In this document: positions 34,101 to 43,636 of the stretch, one piece after another
Numbering within the stretch: the stretch's first letter is position 1
How the letters are laid out: each line of letters starts with the position of its first letter
Assembly (NCBI GenBank): GCA_025917655.1
Contig: CP084611.1
Coordinates: 3,658,001-3,722,000, forward strand
Direction of reading: 5' to 3'
DNA length: 64,000 nt
Source of the DNA: Chlorella sorokiniana
Taxonomy: Eukaryota > Chlorophyta > Trebouxiophyceae > Chlorellales > Chlorellaceae
Position numbers and translations under genes: made by a program
The notes under the pieces: generated by a model
What the model was told of the DNA's origin: nothing
What the model saw: the letters and a program-made list of their open reading frames with translations, nothing else
The model's database searches: none

Positions 34101-36575
34101 TGCTGGGCGTCAGCCTCCCTGCCCCTGCTGCCACACACGCTCACTGTGCACCGCCAGCATTGCCGGATCACAGCAAGCCCCCCAACACACACCCCCACCC
34201 ACACACACCCATACACCCCCAGGTGCCGCGTGACGTCCCCGGCTACCACGACGTCATCAAGAAGCCTCGCTGCCTGGAGCAGATCCAGCGCGGCCTGGCC
34301 AGGCGCAAGTATGCCTCACCCGCCGACCTGCTGGTAGACGTGCAGCTGGTGTGGGACAACTGTAGAGAGGTGGGTCGGGTGATGTCTGGAAGGGGGCTTG
34401 TGTGGGGGAACGGGGACGGAGGCGGGTGCAGCAGCGTCTCCAGGCAAGGGCAGTGCCATCGTCGTTCCTTGCTGCCGCTTCTCTCTGCGAGCCGAGCGGC
34501 AGGCTGGCGACGGCCGCCAGGCACCTTTTGCAGAGGTGCCGAGCATTCTGCTTGCTTGCCCAGTCCTGCGCACCCTTGCCAACAAACATGTACTGCCTGC
34601 CGCTGCAGTACAACGAACCTGACGCGCCCGTGGTGGCCGAGGCAGCCGAATCCGAGGCGTACTGGCAGCAGTGCTGGGCGGCCACAGGCATGCCGGTGCC
34701 GCCGCGGCAGCCGACCGCGGCGCAGAAGGCGGCGGCGGCGGCCAGGGAGGCGGCGGCCAAGGAGAAGCTGGAGTCCACGTGGCGCTCGGCGGCCAGAAAG
34801 GTGGGGCCCTGCCGCGCACGCTGTGGCCGTGCCCGCACCTTTCCAGGGCACCCCGTGGACCCGCCTCCCCCTCGCCATTCCGTCCCGCAGGCCATCTTCC
34901 GGCTGCAGAAGGTGAAGGAGAGCAGCTGGTTCTGGTCCCCCGTGCGCGAGGAGGACGCGCCCGGCTACGCCGCCGTGGTGGCGCGGCCCATGGACCTGGC
35001 CACCATCAGCGACAGGCTGGCGGGGCGGGGCCAGCCCTACGCCAGCGTGCAGCAGTTCCTGGCTGACGTGCAGCTGGTGTGGGACAACTGCAGGGAGGTG
35101 AGCGGCGGGGCGGGGACTGCCGTGGGAGGCGCTGCGCGCCACGCCGCTGCAAGCTGCTCCGCGGCTAGCGTCGGCAGCCCCGCCCGCAAAGCTTGGCTCC
35201 GACCATTTCCCGGCTGCTGGCCGTGGTTGCACCTCCGCCCACGCACTTGCCGCCCCCTAAACTCCTGCCCCGCAGTACAACGGCGAGCAGCACGACATCA
35301 CAGCAGACGCGGAGCACTGCCGCCGCGCCTTTGAGACGTACTGGGCCCAGGCGGGGTTCACCCTCGACGGAAGGCTGGCCTCCACAGCGCAGCCGGCCCC
35401 GCAGCGGCCGCAGCAGGCGCAGCAGCAGGGCTGGTACGAGCAGGGCGGGGCGCAGTACCAGCACGTGCAGGTGCAGCAGGTGGCGTCGGCGCCGCCCGCC
35501 ACCGCGGCGCTGCACCAGCTGCTGCAGGGCGGCGCTGCCGACCAGCAGCAGCAGCAGCAGCAGGCCGCGGGCTATGGCTGCCAGGGTGGCAGCGGCGGCG
35601 TCCCTGCCACCGCGGCTGCCCTGCTGGCGCAGGACCCCGCCCTTCAGCAGCTCCTGCTGTCGCTGCCGCCGGAGAAGCAGGCGCAGGTGCAGCAGCTGCT
35701 GCGCACGATGCCCGCGGACCAGGTGCAGCGGGTGCGGACGGTGCTGCAGCAGCTGGCGGCGCAGCAGGCAACAGTGGCTGCTCCCCCGCAGCAGCAGCAG
35801 GTGCAGCAGGTGCAGCAGCAGCCTGGGTATGGTTACGCGGCGCAGCAGCAGGGCTATGCCTTCCAGCAGGCGCAGCAGGCGCAGCAGGGTTTCTACGCGC
35901 AGCAGCAGGCACAGCAGCAGATGATGCCGCCGCTGCAGCAGCAGCAGCCGCAGCAGCAGCAGCAGGCCTACGGGTACCAGGACCAGGTGCAGCAGCAGGC
36001 GTACGGCCTGCAGCAGCCCCAGCAGGCTGCCGCCGCCGTGGCACCTGCCCAGCAGTGGGCCTCCGCGGCGCCCAGCCAGCCGTGGCAGGTTATGGCGCGG
36101 CAGCTGCTGGAGGGGCTGGCCCGGCTGCCTGCCGCTGCCCACTTCCTGCAGCCGCAGCCTGCCTTCTACCAGGTGTGGAGGGGGTGTGGGGTTGGGGCGA
36201 GCATGCCTGGGGGCATGAGATCACGGGCGCGTTGAGGGCGCCTTTGCCACACGGCAGCCCGCCTCTCCCGTCGACCACCCCGCCTCGCGCCGCCATGACC
36301 GCTTGACGCGCTCACTTGACCACCCACCGCTCTTTCCCTCCCACACGCGCCCTCCTGCAGGGTGCGGAGGCCCCCTGGACCTGGGCACCGTGGCGCAGAG
36401 GCTGGGCGCCGGGCTGTACGCGCGCCCCTACGACCTGGCCGCAGACGTCATGCGCGTGCTGCAGGGCGGCGCCGCGCACCCAGAGGGCAGCGAGCTGCAC
36501 GCGGCTGCCAAGCAGGTGCAGGCGGTGTTCGAGGCGCTGTGGCAGCAGCTCATGTCCCCCTACTCCAACTTTTGA
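25175..36575 (+). CDS. Large chromatin reader: DDT, PHD fingers and four bromodomain-like segments
   Basis: A gene of roughly 23 exons. It opens with a Lys/Ser-rich basic region (MAGQDSKRRSGRQ), then an acidic Ser/Asp/Glu stretch. The DDT domain lies at about 26160-26640 (LLAAYNLIRAFSWQL, LLDHLTWPAYAWEFLR), a WHIM-like helix at 26880-27137 (PLELKAALLSRLCDNLLDC) and PHD1 at 27349-27495 (NLICCDACPAAYHVRCVG). A PTM-like central part includes a Cys-rich CGGCKACLRP stretch near 28660. PHD2 lies at 31410-31900 (LWVCCDTCNRWFHGGCAKV) and PHD3 at 32410-32770 (PLIQCASCQDSFHFECAG). Bromodomain-like segments lie at 33205-33620, 33975-34680, 34890-35350 and 36075-36560; three keep the LVWxNCRxYN core. A Gln-rich linker runs 35400-36060. 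The order DDT-PHD resembles plant PTM/ISWI partners, and the bromodomains suggest acetyl-histone reading. It could be two genes meeting near 30300, where a slip occurs, but frames continue. Confidence 0.8.
31565..31656. repeat. Perfect 46-bp tandem duplication in an intron
   Basis: The 46-bp unit at 31565-31610 is repeated exactly at 31611-31656, followed by a few bases of a third copy. It lies in the intron between the two halves of PHD2. Perfect identity suggests a very recent duplication or an assembly artefact. Confidence 0.9.
35548..36020 (+). repeat. CAG-rich polyglutamine tract of the chromatin reader
   Basis: CAG/CAGCAG clusters encode Gln-rich, Tyr/Gly-spotted low-complexity sequence between the third and fourth bromodomain-like segments. 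The composition is prion-like. Confidence 0.8.
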
Positions 36576-36945
36576 GGAGGCCTGCGGGCGCAGCGCCCAC
36601 CTTGCACCCTTGCCTCCCTTGCCCCTTGGCCCCGCCTCACCCTCCACCCAGCGGCCTGTTTGCTGGCGCGTCACAGTGTGAGATTGATGTAACTTGCGTG
36701 TGCTAGCTTGCTGGCGAGTATCGGGTGTTGTCATAATGATCAGAATGCGCTGGGCAGGGAGCGTGAGCACACCAACGTTACGCTCCCTGCCCTATAGCTG
36801 ACGCAAATTGCGAGATGCAGCAGTGCGACTGCAAAGAGAGAGCCAGAGCAGGACAGAAGTCAGTGCGGGGAGGAGTCAGCGAGCGGGAGAGCACTTCAGC
36901 GCAGCGGGTGGAGGGGCGCAGGGGCGCTGCGGGTGGCGCGGGCGC
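36576..36945. other. Convergent intergenic region with TGTAA signal
   Basis: TGTAA at 36688-36692 lies 113 nt after the stop of the chromatin-reader gene and is its likely polyadenylation signal. The remainder is the 3' flank of the leftward GH47 gene. No other gene seen. Confidence 0.5.
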
Positions 36946-39688
36946 CTATGCCTGCACGCGCAGCGGGTGCGCCTCTGTGTTGAGCACCCAGCGGGACAGG
37001 TCCAGGGCGGAGTCGGGGGAGAAGAGGAGGTAGAAGTACTTGAGGGTCTCCGCGAAGAACCAGCTCTGGGAGACGTCGTCGGAGGGGGGTACCTGCAGGG
37101 GAGGGGGCGGCGGGCTCACCGTTGGTTCGGCAGCAAAGGCCAGGAGGGCGGGGGGCCAATGGGCGGAGGGGCCCGGATGGGCGGGCATCGAGTGTGGAGG
37201 TGATGGGCGGGGGCGCTGGCAGGGCGCTGCAGCGCCGGCCACCTGGTCAGCGTCCTGTGCGCCGCTGTAGCCGCCCTCCCACTTGCAGTGCTGCTCTATG
37301 GCGCGCCACATGCGCCAGCCCATGTCCCGCCAGCGCGCCTCCTTGGTGGCGCGCCACAAGTAGAATATCGACTCTATGACCTCTGGGCGCTGCCAGTAGC
37401 GGCCGTCCGTGATGGACAGCGAGCCGCTGCCCATGTCAAACATGACGCGCTCGGCGCCCAGGCCTGGGGGCAAGGGGGGCGGTGGACACGCGCACGGCGC
37501 TGGGCGGCCGCTCATCCCAAGGGCACAGGTTCCGAGCCCTGCACCCGCCTCCAACCCCAGACCGCCCACCACCCGTCACCCACCGCTGGCTGTCGCGTTG
37601 TACAGCTGGAAGCAGGCGTGCGTCATGTTGGCCGCAAACTGGAGGTAGCGCTCCGCCTTGTGCCCCGCCACCGCGCCGCTCATCACCCCCAGCGCCAGCG
37701 AGCCCGGGTAGAAGCAGCGCAGGTGCTCCAGACCGCCGTCCAGGGAGCCGCCGCGCAGGTCGGCGGCAAAGGTGAAGGGCCAGCCTGGGGCGCCACCACC
37801 AGCTGCTGCAGCACCTCGTCGGTGGCGGCCTCCCAGCGCGCGCGGAAGTGCTCGTCCCGCCGCCCCCAGCACCCAGTACTTGATCAAGTACTCGTAGTAG
37901 CTGTCGGTGCCGGCGCCCACGCCCGCGTCATGCCCACCTCCCGCGCAGACTGGCGGTCCACGCTCTCAAGCAGCAGGGCCTGTGTGTGTGTGTTGAAGGG
38001 AAGGGGGTTGAGAGGGGGCGCAGGGCCGCTTGGCACCAGCAGATACTTGACCAAGGCCTTGGACACGCGGCTACGCGGCTACACACCCCACAACACCCCG
38101 CCCCTGCTGCCGGCAGGCGGTGCCAGGCCGCGTCAGCTGCGGGCTGCCCCCCCCCCACACACACACACACATTCTCGTTGGCTGTGTGCACCGCCCGCAG
38201 CCCCTTCTCCGCCGCGCGCCGGTACTTGTCGTCCCCGGCGATGCGCCCCACGGCTGAGAACTCCAGCACGTTGGTGCCCATCTCCGCCAGCAGCGTGGCG
38301 CCCGAGCCGCCGTCGGGCACCACGCGCGGCAGGCTGACCGTGTTGCCGATGATGCCTGGCCGAGCCCAGGGAAAGGGGAGGCGAGTGGGGCCGTGGCTTG
38401 TGCAAGGAGAAGCACGGTGGGTACGTCGCTGCCAAGAAAGAGAGGCAGCATCTGCGGCAGGCCCCCACAAAGCGCGCGCCTGCACAGCCCACCAGCCACC
38501 CCGCACCCGTGGGCGCCGCGTCAAAGGCGGGCAGCAGGCGGTCGGCCAGGTCGCGTGCCTTGGCCCCCAGCCCCGGGTCGCCGCTGAGGTCGTGCGCCGC
38601 TGCAAGGCCGCCCAGGATGCTGCGGCCGGGGGAGGGGGCCAGGCGGGCCGCCAGCTTCAGCAGCAGACCCGGGGTAGCCGGTACATCCGGCACAGCCAGG
38701 CACAGCGTGGAAGCGGGTGCCTCACGGCAGCCATGCATCGTGGCGCCACGGCTGCGCCGAGCGCCGTCCTCACCGTATGACAGTCTCGAAGAAGGAGACG
38801 GTGGTGCTGCGCTCAAAGTCCAGCTTGCCCAGCACCCAGCTGCGCCCCCTGCAGCAGCGGCGACAACAGCCCGACCTTCAGCCTAAATCGCAACCGCATC
38901 ACAGCACCAGCAGCAGCGTGGCTGGTCACACGGCCCGAGGCAGCGGGAGCGGGCAGCCGCGCCCACTCACTCCTCGAACTCGCTGTCGAGGCCCATGATC
39001 TTCAGCGTGGACAGCGCATCCACGATGCTGACGCCCATGCCAGACACGCCCGCGCCGCCCTGCAGGCGGGGACGTGGGGGGCGGCGTGGTTCATGTTGCA
39101 CCTGGAGGTCCCGTGTTGAGCCTGGTGGGCAAGACTTCCAGCCGCCTGCAGCCTCACCATGATGTCGGTCTTAGCGGTCTTGGACTGGGGATGGATTTCG
39201 TCGGCGCCCCAGGCGTACGCCTTGTACCCCGCCCACGCGTGCTGCATGCCCTTGCGCACCGCGGCTGCGCGGTGCTGCGCCACGCGCTGCTCGCACCAGG
39301 AGCGGGCCCAGCCGCCGCACTCGCGCTCCGTGGGCGCCACCTGCCGCACCTCGGCGCTGTCGCTCAAGCTCAGCTGCCCCTCCAGCACGCCGTGGAACAT
39401 GTAGGTGCAGAAGAAGAGCCAGAAGGCCGCCGCCACAAGCACCACCCCCTGCGCAGAGAGGTGCAGGGTGCTGGCGGTGGCTGTCAGGAGCGGCAACAGG
39501 CAGGCGGCAGCTGCGGCGGCAGAGTGTCTGTTGCAGGAGGATGAGCACGTCCGCTGATTACCGGCCTGCGTCCTAGCGTGTCGTACTGCCCTGCAAGCTG
39601 AACACAAGCGCAAGGAGCTTGCAGCAACGAAGAGATCGCGCACCTGGCCCACCCTGCGGGTTCGCACCCCGCGCTTGAACACGGCCAT
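36946..39688 (-). CDS. GH47 class I alpha-1,2-mannosidase (ER/Golgi N-glycan trimming)
   Basis: Type II membrane glycosidase that removes alpha-1,2-mannose from N-glycans. Exon 1 (39688-39644, MAVFKRGVRTRRVGQ) is a short basic cytosolic tail. Exon 2 (39448-39158) starts with one membrane anchor, VVLVAAAFWLFFCTYMF. GH47 blocks follow: MGVSIVDALSTLKIMGLDSE, then VSFFETVIRILGGLAAAHDL, GTNVLEFSAVGRIAGDDKYR, DSYYEYLIKYWVLG, RPEVIESIFYLWRATKEARW and SWFFAETLKYFYLLFS, ending WVLNTEAHPL. The acidic catalytic residues and the NTEAHP calcium-site motif are present. The length, about 590 residues, is normal. The intron 38170-37980 has GT-repeat and AC-repeat ends. Slips occur near 37790-37870. Confidence 0.9.
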
Positions 39689-40071
39689 GAACTAGATGGT
39701 CGCCTTGTTCGCTTAGGCCCTGTAGCAGCGCGGTGGGCCCCAGCGGCTCTTACCGGCTGGGTGCGCGGCAAAGCATCGCGCGCTGGTACCCCTGTCCTTT
39801 TTGCATTCACAAATGATGCAAGGAGTGCATTTTTGTGCAAAATTAAGCGCCTCAGCTGAGCCAGAGTTCTGGCCCTCTGACCTGGCAAGAGGAAGTCTAT
39901 TCCCGCGGCTTCACGGCGCCGGGGCCCTGGAGCCATCATCAATTAGTGATTGAAACTGAAATCAAGAAGAAATACCGCAGACGACATGCGGCGCACACCT
40001 TCAAGCTCTTGACTGTCGCATTCCGTGCCTTGTTTGCCGTTCATTGGCTTAGCGCCATCAAATAAGGCGCT
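39689..40071. promoter_or_regulatory. Divergent intergenic region between GH47 (-) and coiled-coil (+) genes
   Basis: A 383 bp stretch, AT-richer in its right half, lies between opposing start codons. It probably contains both promoters. A short GCTGAGGGT-GTACA motif is repeated at 40092 and 40112, within the first intron of the right-hand gene. Confidence 0.35.
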
Positions 40072-43000
40072 ATGGACCTGCAGGTGCGCCGCTGAGGGTC
40101 GTACAAGGCCCGCTGAGGGTTGTACAGGGACCAGCAAGCGGCGCCTGTCACTGCCTGTTGCTGCCCCCGCCGTGTTCAGGCCGCGTTGCGGCAGAAGGAT
40201 GCGGAGCTGGAGCAGCGTGCAGGCCTCCTTCTAAAAACCAAGGTGGGGCGTGTGTGCACAACGTTCCTCGCAGGGTTGCGTTTATGAGCTTGCTGCCTAC
40301 TGCTACTCCTCCCGACCGCAGGCGGCGATTGAGCAGCTGCAGGACGAGCTGGCGGGCGCTCGCCATGAGCTGGCCAAGTGGCGCCGGGTGAGAGCTTAGC
40401 ACAACATGCGCAAGCCAGCTGCAACCCTTTCCCTTCTTTCCAAACTGAAACAGCGTCGTGCGGTGATGCAGGCGGCTGACCGCCAGGGCGGCGAGCTGGC
40501 GGATGCGCAGCGCCAGGTGGCGGCTCTGGAGTCGGAGCTGGAAGCCAAGGCCAGGGAGGGCAGCGCCCTGCTGGCCGACAACCTGGCCCTGAAGGTGAGG
40601 GATGCTGGCACGGCATGGTCGAGAAAGGCGGTGTCCCGCCCAGTAGTGGCCTGCTACAGCGTTTGGCGCTCGCTGGCTCACCCCTGCCGCCCCCTGGCCA
40701 TGGCACACCCCTGCTAAGCAGCGCCAGCTGCAGGATGCGCAGGACGGCCTGCACAGCGCAGCAACCAGCCACTCTGCACAGCACGCTGCTTTCCTGGACA
40801 AAATGAGGGATATGGAGAGAGCTGTGGCGTCCGCCCAGTCTGATTGTCGGGCGGCCCAGGAACAGGCTGCCAAGCAGGCTGCAGAGAGGGAGAAGGCCCT
40901 GGCTGCAGCCGTAGACCAGGAGCGGTTACTTGCTGACCAGAGCGCTGCCCTGCGGCGCCTGGAGCACCAGCGTGCACAGCTGGAGGATCAGACTTCCCAG
41001 CAGCGTGCGCAGCTGGAGGCACTCAACGCTCAGCGGGCGCAGCAGCTGAGCGCTGCACAGAGTCAGGTGCGGGAGGCGGCTGCGGCGGCGGAGCTGGCCC
41101 AGGATCGGCTCAGTGCTCGAGCGATGCAGTTTGAGGCGCAGCTGGCAAAGGAAGCCGAGGCGCGGCAGCAGGCGGAAAAGCTGTTGCAGAGGTGCGGCAG
41201 CAGGCGGAAAAAGCTGTCGCTGAGGCGCGCCAGCAGGCGGACAAAGCTGTCGCTGAGGCGCGCCAGCAGGCAGACAAAGCTGTCGCTGAGGCGCGCCAGC
41301 AGGGCGAGCAAGCCGCCGCTGAGGCCCGGGAGGCCTTGGCTGACGAGCGGCGCAGGCAAAGCCTGGACGCAAGCCTGTGGGAGCGGCGGCTCAAGGATCT
41401 GCAGCAGGACGCTGTGCAGCAGCTGGCCGCGAGGGAGGCTGCGGCGGTGGCGCAGCGCGAAGCACAGCAGCGGGAGGGGTGCGCTGCGGTGGAGGAGGCG
41501 CGTCGCCAGCTGACCAAGCGGCTGTACCTGGCTGAGGGGGAGTGGGCGCGCAAGCTGCAGCAGTCCTCCGCCGAGTGGGGTGAGAGGTTTCCTCATGGAG
41601 CAAGCCTTGCGCCATCTGACCTGCCCAGCACTGCCTCCACCCTCCCCCGCTCACCTGCCCCGCAGCCGCCAAGCTGGACACGGTGGGCAGCGAATGGCTG
41701 CGACGCAGCGAGGCCGACAAGGCGGCATGGGCCGCGGAGCGCTCCCGACTGGTGGAGCACGCTGAGCAGCGAGTGGCGGAGGCTGAGCAGGCCGGTGGCA
41801 GCCGTGGAGGGTTTGAAGCAGCACTACCGCTGCCGCCTGGCCGCCGCTGAGGCCAGGGCCGAGGCGGGGGCTCAGGCTGCGGAGCGAGCCTTCCAGCAGC
41901 GGATGCTGGAGGCTGCCGCCAAGTCCCAGGCCGATTTGAAGGCCGCGCTCGAGTGCCAGGAGGCGGCAGCATCCCAGAGGGAGCAGCAGCTGGTGGGCCA
42001 GCTGGCGGCTGCAAAGGAGCAGGCAGCAGCCAGGCTGGCGGATCTGGAACAGCGGTGGGCGGCGAAGCTGGCGGCAGCACAAGAGCAAAGTCTCAAAGTG
42101 AGGGCGCGGCGGGGCATGCAAACAACTGGCAAACTTCTATTCTTTTCTTTTCGGCAGCTTGCTGCCCTGCATGTGTCGTGCCCGCCACCCCCCCCGCACC
42201 GCCTGCAGGAGAAGCATGAGCTGGAGCGCAGCTGGGCGGCAAAGCTGCACGATGCTGGGCGCCAGGCAGGCGAGGCGCAGGCAGCGCTGAGGGCCCAGGT
42301 GGAGGCGCGCCTGGCGGCGGTGACGCAGCACGTCGGCGTCATGGTGCAGAGGGAGGCGAGGAAGGAGAGGAAGCGAGGTGGGCATGGGGCATCGGCAGGA
42401 GGGATTGAAGGCTGACAGCCAAGCACATAGCCTTTGCTTGCCAAGCAACTGTGAGCACCCTGCCCCCCCCTTGCCCTGGCTCGCGCAGCTGAGCTGCTGC
42501 GCCGTGTGGCGGAGCAGGAGGCGGGCGGCGAGGGTGAGCGGGGGCGGCGGCGTGAGGTGGAGGCAGCGCTGCAGGAGGCCTCCGCCATCTTCAAGCGCGA
42601 GCTGGCGGACAAGGGGCAGCAGCTGGAGCAGCTGCGTCAAGAAATCAGGTGGGGTCCTGGGAACTGCATGCCTACTTCTGGCTTTTCTTGGTGTGCTGCA
42701 ACAGCGAGCCACAGTCAGCGGGCCGTCCGGTCCTCGCAGGTTCCTGCGCACCTGGATGGCGGGCGAAGCTCCCGTCGTTCCGCTGCCAGCGCTTTGCACG
42801 CTGTCAGCTGGGCCTGCAGCCGTGAACATCCCGCCGCCCAGCCCTGCCCGCTGCACGATCCCATGCGTGGCGGCGGGCTCGCCCGTCTGTGCGCACAGAG
42901 TTTGCTGCAGCGCCAGCCCCACCAGGCTCAGTGCCTCGGTGTGCCAGCCTCCCCCATGCACAGCGCGGCAGCTTCGGCAGCGGCTGCCGCCAGGGCGGTA

Positions 43001-43246
43001 GAGGCTGAGGTGCAGGCGCTGCGCTCTGCACGGCGTGCCTACCAGCGCTCCGCGCTGCAGCGTGATGACCTGGCTGCCAGCGTGGTGCGCACAATCAACC
43101 AGGCCCTGAAGCGTGATGACGCCAGCCAGGCCAGCATGCTGTGTCCTCCCATCCGGCCGCCCTCGGCAGGTGCCAGCTGCACATCTGATGCAGCAAGGCG
43201 CAATTGGAAGCGCAACCTCGCAGCGGACTTGCAGGGGCTGTGCTGA
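40072..43246 (+). CDS. Long coiled-coil protein of unknown function
   Basis: I do not recognise the family. About nine exons start with a 12-nt coding exon (40072-40083, Met-Asp-Leu-Gln), then 40180-40242, 40322-40387, 40454-40594, 40722-41579, 41666-42097, 42209-42377 and 42489-42648, plus a terminal part to 43246. Nearly the whole product is one alpha-helical, Ala/Gln/Glu/Arg-rich heptad array (LEHQRAQLEDQTSQQRAQLE is typical). Five 11-residue repeats of the type ARQQADKAVAE occur at 41157-41320. The C-terminus (SALQRDDLAASVVRTINQAL) is less repetitive. Such proteins in algae are often centrosomal, flagellar or Golgi tethers, but nothing here decides. The last exon needs a slip or an extra intron near 42800 to reach the 43246 stop. 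It shows general similarity to myosin-tail-like coiled coils only. Confidence 0.7.
41157..41320 (+). repeat. Five-copy 33-bp coding tandem repeat
   Basis: Units at 41157-41188 (32 nt), 41189-41221, 41222-41254, 41255-41287 and 41288-41320 each encode the 11-residue heptad-like block ARQQADKAVAE. The first unit is one A short in its GAAAAG run compared with GAAAAAG in the second, which shifts the frame exactly there. The periodicity of 11 suits a continuous coiled coil. Confidence 0.9.
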
Positions 43247-43636
43247 GTGTGGAGCTGAGCGCCGGCGCCGCCGTGCCGCGACGGGGCGATATCGGGTGAC
43301 GGCCTTTTCACTGAAAAACACAACCCTACTGTGTTGATGAGCAATATTAGCGGAATTTTAGCAGAAATCCCTGCAACCGGCCTGCCTGCTGGCGCAGCAC
43401 AAGATGTAGGACTGCGCGGTGGTGGCACCAGCGGCGCATGACGAGGCGGGCGCACCAAACATGCGTGGATCCGAGCTTAAGCCATGTATTAGCTTGCCCT
43501 CCTCGCTCAGGCCGTCGTCGCAAACCTCTTCAAAGCGCACATATCGACAAACAAGCAATGCAAGATACGAACCAGCAAGCGGAGAAACGGAGTTGCCGAG
43601 CCTGACACGAGGGGCTGCCAGCACTCTTCGCCCAGG
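43247..43636. other. Intergenic, coiled-coil 3' end and LPA1-like promoter
   Basis: This is 390 bp with no supported gene, AT-richer than the genes on either side. Confidence 0.45.

Noticed and set aside
38152-38170. CA repeat as a CRISPR or regulatory array
   Set aside because: It is a dinucleotide tract at an intron end in a nuclear gene; there are no spacers.
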